Shown here in pieces: positions 1-8,247 of a stretch of DNA of 64,000 nucleotides. Source of the stretch: Evtepia gabavorous (GTDB lineage Bacteria; Bacillota; Clostridia; Oscillospirales; Oscillospiraceae); NCBI RefSeq assembly GCF_003425665.1, contig NZ_QQRQ01000004.1, forward strand, positions 1 through 64,000, in the 5' to 3' direction. The notes under the pieces were generated by a model. That model saw nothing but the letters and a program-made list of their open reading frames with translations, had not been told where the DNA came from and did not search any database. Both the position numbers and the translations under genes were made by a program. The stretch's first letter is position 1, and the number at the start of each line of letters is the position of its first letter.

Positions 1-24
1 ACCACATAAGAGAAACTATGTGGT
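1..24. repeat. 8-bp perfect inverted repeat in leader of the giant surface gene
   Basis: ACCACATA at 1-8 and TATGTGGT at 17-24 are exact reverse complements around an 8-nt centre, 42 bp upstream of the start codon. It has no T-tract, so it is not a terminator. It could be an mRNA hairpin, a repressor site or one arm-pair of a recombination site; the window edge prevents seeing more. Confidence 0.5.
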
Positions 25-66
25 CAAACGCCGGAAAGAAGAACAATACAAGGAGGTAACCATGAC

Positions 67-3000
67 ATGAAACGAAGGTTATTGGCAATGGCGCTTTCGC
101 TGGTTATGCTGGTGGGGTTATTCCCAACGGCGGCGATGGCGACGGACGATCCAGGTGGAGGAAACAGCAGTTCAGTCTCAGCCGACACCTCCACGCTAAC
201 CACGTGGGAAGCTGTCTTTGGCGGCGATACCCTCTCCACCAAGGATATCGGCCGTATTTGGACGGATAAGACGGTATCCGAAGAAAATATCACCTTGAGC
301 GGTGATATTGGGAGCAGTGTGACAATCGATAAGGAGACAAGCGCTGATTTCCTTGTAGGGCTTTCCGCCTTGGGTTCCGCTGCGGACATTACGGATGTTA
401 CCAAAGTCCCAACGGATACTGTGTTTGTGCTGGATTTATCCAACAATATGTGGGAGGATGACCAGATCAATACTATGATTCAGGCGGCGAACGAGGCGCT
501 GAAAATGCTGCTGAATGCGAATCCGCAGAACCGGGTGGCTGTGGTGGGGTATTCCACCCAGTCCTCCGTTCTTCTTCCGTTGGAGCACTATGAGAGTAGT
601 AGTACATTCCTAACAAGAGACAACAACACGTTAAAGGCAACAGCAGTGGTAAGAGGTGAAATAAAGGAAAGCTCTTTTGAACGCCTCACGAATACCTCCC
701 ACAAATATACGCAGCACGGCATTTACACAGGAATGCAGTTGCTGCAGAGCGAGGAGGAAACTACGGCAACCGTCGGTGGCACAACCGTCACCCGTGCACC
801 GGTCATGGTGCTGATGGCAGAGGGCGAGGCAAAGTACGGCTCGGAGAAATTCATTGATCCGCCCGAGGAAGCCACCATTGAAGAGGTTGGCCAGCGAGCG
901 ACAAGCCGTTATGCCCAGTCCTTTGTTGCCGCCATGACCGCTGCTTATATGAAGGAACAGGTAACAGCGCATTACTATGGGGACAGCGGTCAGTCTGCCC
1001 GGGTTTATACGATTGGTGTGGATGTGGACGAGTGCGATGCCCCGGCATTGGCTTATGCTTATCTGGACCCCGCGCAGACAGTTCCAAGCCATTTTTCAGC
1101 AACGGACGGGGATAAAAAAGACCCGACTGCATCTTGGGCACTCAACTATTTTAAAGAAAAGTTTAATGATTACAATACCGGCGGCACGGCTGCTATTCAT
1201 ACTGGAAGTTATGACGGCGGAAATTTGGGATGGAAAGAAACCAAGATTACAAAAAATGACAATGAAAATGTCACGGTAAGTAAGTTCGAGTACAACGACC
1301 AGTACTACGATGTTACCGATGCCAACTGGGGTACTATTTTCGACCAGATTGCCGATGATGTGAGCAATCAGGCGCCGACGGCCCCGACCGATGTAACCGA
1401 AGGCGCTGAAGGTACCGGCGGTGAGAGCGGTAAACTGGTTTTTACCGATCAGCTGGGAAAGTACATGAAGGTGACCGGTACCCCGACCATCGTCTTTGCA
1501 GGAAAAAAATATGCAGCCAAAGGTAGCCCTGAAACCAAAGACAATGTCACCACTTATACATTTGAGGGGACTGTCGAAGGAAACCCGGTTTACGGCAGCG
1601 CAAGCCTGTCCGCTATTAAGCTGACCGTGACCAACGGTGATGAGGGACAGACTTTGGTGTGGGAAATTCCGGCGAATCTTCTCCCTCTGCGTACTGTGAA
1701 GGTACAGGGTGATACAGATGAGCAGGGAGAGACCTCCTATACGATCAACTTGGACAAAAACGCCTATCCGATCCGTCTGTTCTACTCTGTGGCCAAAGAG
1801 GATGAACACAATTGGAGTGAGGCAGATAATGACTATCTGAAGAGCCGCTCCAAGAACGGCCAGACCAATTATTATGAAGCGGTATGGGATCAAGAGAATG
1901 GCGAATACGGCACCACCACCGCCGTGTTCACCCCGGCGGAATCCAACGCCTTCTACCACTATACCGAGGACACCATCCTCTACAATCTGGTGAACACAGG
2001 AAATCAAGATATCTATCTTTCTGAGGAGGACGCCGAGGCTGCAGAGGTAACGACTATTCTGCCAGGTGCAGGGACAGTACAAGTTGGCGGAATTGCTTAT
2101 CGGCTTGAAGCAGCCGAAGGATATGTGTCTGGCCGTGCCTATTACTATCAGCATGTTTACTATCAGGCAGAAGACAGCTCTGACACCGCTGCCCAAAAAC
2201 GAACCGACTATCACATGCTGCAGGATGGCAGCCGCATTGTTGTAGGTGGTAATGATAGCAACGCCGATATCGACAACGGTGTCCTCAAGATCAAGGCCGG
2301 AACCAATAAGCTTTCCCGCGTATCCGATGGGGATGGTGTCAAGGTCAAAAATACAACCCAAACGGCCGGTACCTATCGTCATCCGGTGTTCGAGCTGGGG
2401 GAAAACGAGAAGGTCACCGTCTATCTGGGGAACAACGGTCTGTTGAAAGAGGCCACGCCTACGGGAAGTCTTACCGTGACCGTAGGAACTACTGAGGGAG
2501 ATGGCGCAAATTCAGACCAGGAATTTATATACAAGCTTATCTTAGCTAACCTGAATGGTTATGATACCCTGACTGGCGAATACACAATCAAGATTGGAGG
2601 TGAGAGTTCGGGCCAGAAGATCGGCAATAATGGGACCTTCAAGCTGAAAGCTGGCCAGTGTGCAACCATTGAGGGTCTGCCTGCAGGCAGTGTATGGCAG
2701 TTACAGCAGGAGAATGTCCCTGGCTATACGCCTGCTTTTACCGGAGATGTGTATCAAGAGGGGGCGCAATCCGGTGCGATCCTTTACAAAGAGAAAGCTG
2801 GCGCTGCAACCTTGGATAAGAACGTGACTGTCACAAATACATACAATCCTGCCCAAGTGTCGTACCTGCTTACTTATGATGGAAACGCGATCAGTGGAAG
2901 CTTGCAGGCCCCCCCGCCCCAAGCGCAAAGTGTAAATAGTGGTGCCAGCGTTACGCTCCCCTCAAGTGCACCGACCCACCAGGATGTGGATGGAAAAGCG

Positions 3001-6000
3001 GTTGCGCTGATCGGCTGGACAGAAACTGCGACAAGTAAAATATACAGCTTGGCAGACAAATCGGAGTTCGAATCCCTGGGCGAGGACTTCCATGAAAAAG
3101 GCGGAAACTACACCATGCCGGCTAAACTCACAACGCTCTATGCGGTGTGGGGCTATGACACCGACGAAGATGGCACCGCCGATGTGAAGGAGACTACTTA
3201 CACGCTGACCTACAACGCCAATGGCGGTAAATTCACTGAAGAAAAGGAGACCAAAGAGGTCACCGTAGTGGCGCAGGACGGCTATAAACTGCTGGCATCT
3301 GGCGAGGAAGGGCTTCCCACCCATGCGAAAACGAATTGGAATGGCACGGAGACCGCTGTCGTGTTCATGGGTTGGTCTACTACCAAACTCGAAAAGATTT
3401 ACAGCGTCAACGATGAACGGCCTGTGACAGTCTCTGAAATAGATATTACTGAAAGTGAAACCGTCTACGCCGTTTGGGGCTACGATGCCGATGGCAATGG
3501 CACCGCAGATATCAACGACAATACTCATAAGATCACGGTGAGCACCGGTGACAACGGGACTGCCACAGTCGAGTATAGCATGGATACCACTTCCACCCCT
3601 GTAAACGCTTTGACGAAGGCAGGCTCCAACGATTACTATGTGGTGGACGGCCAGAATCTGACGGTAAACATCACGCCGAATAGCGGCTATGCAGTGGACA
3701 CCATCACGGTGGACAATAATGAGTACAAGAATACCGCAGGTGCAACATCCCCGAATGGTGAGGGCTATACTTCCAACAGTTTTAAGTCCGTTAAGTTCGA
3801 GAAAGTGACAGCTGGCCACACCATCAGCATCACCTTCGCCCCGGTAACAGGCGACGGTGAAATCCCCGACAAATACAACCGCACGCTGACTTATGATGCC
3901 AACGGTGGTAAATTCGGGGATGCTGTTACGGGAACAGATACCAAGGTTATAACCGGACTGGAGGAAAGCAAGTCTTACAGCTTGTCCAATTCCCCGGTGA
4001 AGGTGGATGCGCCGACACACGAGAAGGAGAACGGTATTGCGGTCTTGTTCCTTGGATGGCTGACAGAGGATAACAGCAAGAAGATCTATGGTGCGGAGGA
4101 CAAAGAGGTTCTCGAGCAACTTCAAAGCAAGGTAACGATCTCCTCAACCGGTACAACCCTCTACGCAGCCTGGGGCTACTCCAGCGACGGCACGACGCCG
4201 GATGTGGAAAAAGACACTGTTACCGTGACTGCTTCGGTGAATGGTGACAACGGCTCGATCAGCCCTGAAAATAAGACAGTCATCAAAGGCAGCTCTGTTG
4301 AGTTCACGATCACCGCCAATGAGGACTATGCACTGGATACCATCAAGGTAGGCAGTGATATTGTTCTCACCAATGATGGTGACAGCGAGTATACCGCAGA
4401 CGAGAACCGCCAAGGCAAGTGGACTTTGAAGAATGTCCAGGCTGGTACACAGGTAGTTGTCAGCTTTGCTGAGGACAAGGACAGAGACGGTATCCCGGAT
4501 AAGAATAAACCAATCGAGCCTGACCCGCAGCCGGAGTCCTACGCTTTGACCTACGACACCAACGGAGGCTTCGGCGGGCCGGGCAAGGTCGAAGTTAAGG
4601 CTGACGCAGCAGAGGACTATACTCTGGAAACTACAAATGTGCCCAAGCACGCGCCGGATGAGGACAACGGAACCGCTATGATCTTTATCGGCTGGACCAC
4701 GGAGAGGGACACCAAAATTTACAGTGCTTCTGACGAGAAAGGTCCGACAACCGTTGAAACCCTTACCCTGACTGCCGACGATGAAGTCTACGCAGTCTGG
4801 GGCTATGATGCCAACGAAGATGGTACCCCAGATGTGGAGGAAACAGACAAGTACAGCCTGACCTATGATACGAATGCCATGGAAGGCGATACAGTCAGCG
4901 GTTCTGTAAGCGATGCCAACAAGTATGTCTCCAAGCAGACTGTGGCGCTGGCCGATGGCAGCGGCCTGTCCTATCAGGAATCTGGAGCGGAGAATGCAAA
5001 GGTTATGTTCCTCGGTTGGTCCACGACCAAGACGGATAGAATCTTCAGCAGCAGCGATGAAGATAAGACAGCTTTCGCGGAGGTTACCATTGTTCCTGCT
5101 GTGACCTTTGACAGCCAAGACATCGAAGTCTATGCTGTCTGGGGTTACGATAAAGACAAGGATGACCGCCCAGACGTGATAGGCGAAGACTATGTGATCT
5201 ATCCCTTCGCCGGTCCTAACGGCAGCATTTCTCCGGATACGGCAGCCACCGTTGAGAAGAACGGCGACCAGGCCTTTGCCTTTGCACCCAACAATGGGTA
5301 TGCAGTAGATCGGATCGTCATTGACGATACCACATACCTGAACAACGGCAAGTTGGAATTGGAAGGCTATGATACCGCGCAAAAGACCTATACTTTCTCG
5401 AATGTTCAGGATGACCACAGCATCATCGTGACCTTTTCTGCGGATAAGGACGGTGACGGCATCCCGGATAAGTATGACGACCCAGAGGCGCAGACCTGCA
5501 CGGTGACTGCCAGTGTAAGCGGTGCCGGCGGCAGCATTGCCCCGTCTGGAACAATGAAGGTGAACTGCGGCGAGAGTAAGCACTTCACCATCACCGCTGA
5601 TTCCGGCTATCACATTGCCGATGTCACCGTAAATGGCAAGAGCGTGGGCGCAGTGAGCGGCTATACGCTGCAGAACATCACCGAGAATACAACCATCGTA
5701 GCCAGCTTTGCCCGCAATAGCAGCGGCACCACCCGTTACACCATCACGGCCAGCGCCGGTGCCGGCGGCAAGATCAGCCCCAGCGGCAGCGTGCGCGTGA
5801 GCCGCAACAGTGACAAGACCTTTACCATCACGGCAAATGAGGGCTATGTGATCTCCGACGTGCTGGTGGACGACAAGAGCGTGGGCGCAGTGGAGAAGTA
5901 CACCTTTGAAAAGGTGCGGGAAAAGCACACCATTGAGGCGGTCTTTGCCCTGGCAAGCGGCGTGGCCGACCCGGAGGATACCGGGGTGTCCGACTGGCTG

Positions 6001-6633
6001 AACACCAAGGACCACACCGCCTATCTGAGCGGTTACGCCAACGGCTCCTTTGGCCCGAACAAGAACATGACCCGGGCGGAGGCCGCACAGATGTTCTATA
6101 ACCTGCTGCTGAACCAGGAGGTTTCCGGAGCGGTCAGCTTCACAGACGTGGCCGCAGACGCATGGTATGCCAAGGCTGTGCATACACTGGCCTCTCTCGG
6201 CATCCTCCAGGGGGTGGGTGACGGCCGGTTTGCCCCGGACCGTGCCATCACCCGGGCGGAGTTCACGGTCATTGCCATGCGGTTTGCCGACCTGGATACC
6301 AGCGGCGAGAACATCTTTACCGATGTGAATGCCGGCGACTGGTTCTATGACCAGGTGGTTGGCTCGATCCGGTATGGCTGGATCAACGGCTATGAGGACG
6401 GGACTTTCCGCCCGAACAACACCATTACCCGTGCCGAAGTGACCACCATCGTCAACCGGATGCTGGGCCGCGCGGCGGACAAGGACTATGTGGACAGCCA
6501 CAAGGACCAGCTGCGCCAATTCCCGGATGTGGCGCAGACGAATTGGGCTTATTACAACATAGTCGAGGCCACCAATGCCCACGACTATGAAAAGTCCGGC
6601 GGGACGGAGGACTGGACCGGTCTGGCGGACTGA
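67..6633 (+). CDS. Giant SLH-anchored surface protein with vWA domain and InlB-type repeats
   Basis: This 2188-aa exported adhesin-like protein starts at ATG 67, 10 nt after GGAGG (52-56); an earlier ATG at 62 runs straight into a stop. Residues 1-26 are a signal peptide ending AMA. A von Willebrand A domain follows (about 115-430) with a MIDAS-like DLSNN motif, where the usual last Ser is Asn. About 799-930 is a pilin-like beta-sandwich domain ending VTNTY. From about 934 to 1970 there are repeated InlB/Listeria-Bacteroides modules (LTYDANGG ... VYAVWGYD) and divergent ISP-type beta-repeats. These are separated by acidic DxDxDGxxD stretches resembling thrombospondin-type calcium loops. Three SLH domains (about 1975-2160) should bind the secondary cell-wall polymer. 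GC is lower than in the housekeeping genes, suggesting transfer. The role as adhesin or matrix protein is inferred. Confidence 0.9.
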   Translation: MKRRLLAMALSLVMLVGLFPTAAMATDDPGGGNSSSVSADTSTLTTWEAVFGGDTLSTKDIGRIWTDKTVSEENITLSGDIGSSVTIDKETSADFLVGLSALGSAADITDVTKVPTDTVFVLDLSNNMWEDDQINTMIQAANEALKMLLNANPQNRVAVVGYSTQSSVLLPLEHYESSSTFLTRDNNTLKATAVVRGEIKESSFERLTNTSHKYTQHGIYTGMQLLQSEEETTATVGGTTVTRAPVMVLMAEGEAKYGSEKFIDPPEEATIEEVGQRATSRYAQSFVAAMTAAYMKEQVTAHYYGDSGQSARVYTIGVDVDECDAPALAYAYLDPAQTVPSHFSATDGDKKDPTASWALNYFKEKFNDYNTGGTAAIHTGSYDGGNLGWKETKITKNDNENVTVSKFEYNDQYYDVTDANWGTIFDQIADDVSNQAPTAPTDVTEGAEGTGGESGKLVFTDQLGKYMKVTGTPTIVFAGKKYAAKGSPETKDNVTTYTFEGTVEGNPVYGSASLSAIKLTVTNGDEGQTLVWEIPANLLPLRTVKVQGDTDEQGETSYTINLDKNAYPIRLFYSVAKEDEHNWSEADNDYLKSRSKNGQTNYYEAVWDQENGEYGTTTAVFTPAESNAFYHYTEDTILYNLVNTGNQDIYLSEEDAEAAEVTTILPGAGTVQVGGIAYRLEAAEGYVSGRAYYYQHVYYQAEDSSDTAAQKRTDYHMLQDGSRIVVGGNDSNADIDNGVLKIKAGTNKLSRVSDGDGVKVKNTTQTAGTYRHPVFELGENEKVTVYLGNNGLLKEATPTGSLTVTVGTTEGDGANSDQEFIYKLILANLNGYDTLTGEYTIKIGGESSGQKIGNNGTFKLKAGQCATIEGLPAGSVWQLQQENVPGYTPAFTGDVYQEGAQSGAILYKEKAGAATLDKNVTVTNTYNPAQVSYLLTYDGNAISGSLQAPPPQAQSVNSGASVTLPSSAPTHQDVDGKAVALIGWTETATSKIYSLADKSEFESLGEDFHEKGGNYTMPAKLTTLYAVWGYDTDEDGTADVKETTYTLTYNANGGKFTEEKETKEVTVVAQDGYKLLASGEEGLPTHAKTNWNGTETAVVFMGWSTTKLEKIYSVNDERPVTVSEIDITESETVYAVWGYDADGNGTADINDNTHKITVSTGDNGTATVEYSMDTTSTPVNALTKAGSNDYYVVDGQNLTVNITPNSGYAVDTITVDNNEYKNTAGATSPNGEGYTSNSFKSVKFEKVTAGHTISITFAPVTGDGEIPDKYNRTLTYDANGGKFGDAVTGTDTKVITGLEESKSYSLSNSPVKVDAPTHEKENGIAVLFLGWLTEDNSKKIYGAEDKEVLEQLQSKVTISSTGTTLYAAWGYSSDGTTPDVEKDTVTVTASVNGDNGSISPENKTVIKGSSVEFTITANEDYALDTIKVGSDIVLTNDGDSEYTADENRQGKWTLKNVQAGTQVVVSFAEDKDRDGIPDKNKPIEPDPQPESYALTYDTNGGFGGPGKVEVKADAAEDYTLETTNVPKHAPDEDNGTAMIFIGWTTERDTKIYSASDEKGPTTVETLTLTADDEVYAVWGYDANEDGTPDVEETDKYSLTYDTNAMEGDTVSGSVSDANKYVSKQTVALADGSGLSYQESGAENAKVMFLGWSTTKTDRIFSSSDEDKTAFAEVTIVPAVTFDSQDIEVYAVWGYDKDKDDRPDVIGEDYVIYPFAGPNGSISPDTAATVEKNGDQAFAFAPNNGYAVDRIVIDDTTYLNNGKLELEGYDTAQKTYTFSNVQDDHSIIVTFSADKDGDGIPDKYDDPEAQTCTVTASVSGAGGSIAPSGTMKVNCGESKHFTITADSGYHIADVTVNGKSVGAVSGYTLQNITENTTIVASFARNSSGTTRYTITASAGAGGKISPSGSVRVSRNSDKTFTITANEGYVISDVLVDDKSVGAVEKYTFEKVREKHTIEAVFALASGVADPEDTGVSDWLNTKDHTAYLSGYANGSFGPNKNMTRAEAAQMFYNLLLNQEVSGAVSFTDVAADAWYAKAVHTLASLGILQGVGDGRFAPDRAITRAEFTVIAMRFADLDTSGENIFTDVNAGDWFYDQVVGSIRYGWINGYEDGTFRPNNTITRAEVTTIVNRMLGRAADKDYVDSHKDQLRQFPDVAQTNWAYYNIVEATNAHDYEKSGGTEDWTGLAD

Positions 6634-6723
6634 TTGACCCAGTGGGCGCGGCGGAAAAAACCGCCTGTGATGCCCCCCATCCAAACAAGGGGGCAGAGGA
6701 AAACAGCAGCGGTGCCAGACACA

Positions 6724-6759
6724 ATGGGCGCGAATGTCAAGTGAGACATTCGCGCCCAT
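6724..6759. repeat. Perfect 15-bp inverted repeat downstream of surface gene, no T-tract
   Basis: ATGGGCGCGAATGTC (6724-6738) is exactly complementary to 6745-6759 with a 6-nt loop. Neither side has a T-run, so it is not a standard intrinsic terminator. It lies in the 343-bp gap between the giant surface gene and the recombinase gene; apart from the hairpin at 6838 nothing else is recognisable in this gap. Confidence 0.6.
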
Positions 6760-6837
6760 GTTGCGTCTGCGGGAGGGAAGGGCAGACCGAGGCGGAATGG
6801 TGCAGTGGGCCGCGCCCGGAAAGCATGACAATGCGGG

Positions 6838-6887
6838 ATCGGAACACGGTCCGGGGAAACCGGACTGTGTTCCGATTTCTTTTCTTG
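6838..6887 (+). terminator. Rho-independent terminator before recombinase gene
   Basis: A long GC-rich stem (ATCGGAACACGGTCCGG paired with CCGGACTGTGTTCCGAT, one G-U) encloses a short loop and runs into a T-rich stretch. It should end transcription from the giant surface gene and insulate the recombinase gene. Confidence 0.8.
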
Positions 6888-6976
6888 TAGAAGGGATTCC
6901 CTTCCGGGATAACCGTATAGAGCCGCTTTGGCAAGATAAAATATGGATATTACTTTGTCAATGGAGGCTCTGCACG

Positions 6977-7822
6977 ATGAATCAATATAACCTGACAATG
7001 GAACAAATCACGGCCTATCGCACATGGCTGTCTGGGGAGGAGAAGAGCGCGGGAACGATTGAAAAATACCTGCGGGACATTGGCGCCTTTGCCCGCTGGC
7101 TGAAGGGTGCCCCCGTAAGCAAAGACCGGACATCGGAGTGGAAAACGCATCTTCTGGCGCAGGGGTATGCGCCTGTCACGATCAACTCCATGCTGGCGGC
7201 GCTGAACGGCTTGTTCCATTTTTTGGGGTGGGACGAGTGCCGGTCCAAGTTTTTGCGCATTCAAAGGCGGTTGTTCCGGGAAGAGCGCCGGGAGCTGACC
7301 CGCGGGGAGTATGACCGCCTGTTGGAGACCGCCAGGAGCCTGGGGCGGGAGCGGCTGGCGCTGGTGATGGAGACCCTCTGTGCCACTGGCATCCGGGTGT
7401 CCGAGGTGTGCTATATCACCGTGGAGGCGGCCCGGGCCGGACGGGCGGAAATTTCCCTCAAGGGGAAGATACGCACCATCCTATTGCCCCAAAAGCTGTG
7501 CCGGAAGCTGCGGAAGTACGCCCGTAAAAATAAAATTGCCTCTGGCGAGATCTTTCTCACCAGAAGCAGGAGCGGGCTGTCCCGGAAACAAATATGGGCG
7601 GAAATGAAGGCGCTGTGCGGACAGGCGGGGATTGCGCCCACCAAGGTTTTTCCCCATAATCTTCGGCACCTCTTTGCCCGGACGTTTTACAAGGTTTGCT
7701 GTGATGTGGTGAAGCTGGCTGACCTTCTTGGTCACAGCTCTGTCGAGACGACCCGCATCTATCTGATTTCCAGCGGTGCGGACCATGCCCGGCAGCTGGA
7801 ACAGTTGGGGCTGGTTCGTTAA
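6977..7822 (+). CDS. Tyrosine site-specific recombinase (probable DNA invertase)
   Basis: This 281-aa XerC/D-type recombinase starts at ATG 6977 behind GGAGG (6963-6967); the open frame extends further upstream but without a ribosome site. The N-terminal half is a SAM-like core-binding domain (about 10-95). The C-terminal catalytic domain has Arg140 (ATGIR), a candidate Lys164, His227-x-x-Arg230 (HNLR), His253 (LGHSS) and nucleophile Tyr262 (TRIYL), so it appears active. The stop codon is only 4 bp from the left arm of an 18-bp inverted repeat that precedes a surface-protein operon. This arrangement matches cis-acting invertases of phase-variable loci. It could instead be a lone prophage integrase, but no phage structural genes are near. 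Confidence 0.9.
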   Translation: MNQYNLTMEQITAYRTWLSGEEKSAGTIEKYLRDIGAFARWLKGAPVSKDRTSEWKTHLLAQGYAPVTINSMLAALNGLFHFLGWDECRSKFLRIQRRLFREERRELTRGEYDRLLETARSLGRERLALVMETLCATGIRVSEVCYITVEAARAGRAEISLKGKIRTILLPQKLCRKLRKYARKNKIASGEIFLTRSRSGLSRKQIWAEMKALCGQAGIAPTKVFPHNLRHLFARTFYKVCCDVVKLADLLGHSSVETTRIYLISSGADHARQLEQLGLVR

Positions 7823-7826
7823 GGAT

Positions 7827-7844
7827 AAAATCAGCAGTTTGTCT
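7827..7844 (+). repeat. Left inverted repeat of the invertible element
   Basis: Reads AAAATCAGCAGTTTGTCT on the + strand, 4 bp after the recombinase stop codon; it is an exact reverse complement of 8076-8093. Confidence 0.95.
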
Positions 7845-8000
7845 CCAAAAGATTTTTTGGTATCCCTAAAATATCTATATCTGCCATAAACATTCCCCAG
7901 ATTTTTTCCGTAAAGCTGTGAGGAGACGCACTTTAACAGGCCGTCCGAGAAATAAGCTCTTGACGGTCAAATTTGTTATGCCGCAAATGAACACACCCTC

Positions 8001-8029
8001 TTGAAAAACAAGGTTTCTTGTGATAAACT
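8001..8029 (+). promoter_or_regulatory. Candidate promoter inside invertible element, facing the surface operon
   Basis: TTGAAA (8001-8006), a 17-bp spacer and TAAACT (8024-8029, 4/6 match). A second -10-like TATAAA lies at 8033-8038. In the present orientation transcripts would cross the right repeat and enter the operon at 8248. I saw no equally good promoter reading the other way, so this orientation may be ON; this is tentative. Confidence 0.45.
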
Positions 8030-8075
8030 GACTATAAATAATATGTAGTTTAAGTAAGGGCCTGCGGCGCTTTAT

Positions 8076-8093
8076 AGACAAACTGCTGATTTT
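8076..8093 (-). repeat. Right inverted repeat of the invertible element
   Basis: Reads AGACAAACTGCTGATTTT on the + strand, the exact reverse complement of 7827-7844. Confidence 0.95.
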
Positions 8094-8247
8094 GTGGCAA
8101 TGCAGGCAGCGAGAGCAAATCCAGCGGAGCATCCTGAACAAAGATGGGGAAGGGGAGTTGGTACACCACGGGTAACACACATTACGTTGGAACTGATTCT
8201 CGATAGGGGATTGGTTAAATTTATCTTCACGAAGGGAGACAAACCCA

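Larger units (their letters stand above)
7827..8093. mobile_element. Probable invertible DNA element (phase-variation switch)
   Basis: Two perfect 18-bp inverted repeats, 7827-7844 and 8076-8093, bound 231 bp of A/T-rich DNA. They sit immediately after a tyrosine recombinase gene and 154 bp before an operon of two exported proteins. Beyond the 18 bp the arms continue with partial matching (an A outside, AAA inside). The enclosed segment holds a candidate promoter pointing at the operon and an 11-bp palindrome TTGACGGTCAA (7960-7970). There is no coding sequence inside. Clostridioides difficile cwpV, switched by a tyrosine recombinase, is an established precedent for this layout. That inversion really occurs is inference. 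Confidence 0.8.

Noticed and set aside
4144-6831. 895-codon minus-strand open frame opposite the giant surface gene
   Set aside because: It is a by-product of repetitive codon use in the real gene; the product lacks domains and initiation signals.
8102-8247. Promoter between the right inverted repeat and the secreted protein gene
   Set aside because: TTGGAA (8187-8192) lacks a -10 at acceptable distance; no other convincing pair was seen, which supports reliance on a promoter inside the invertible segment.
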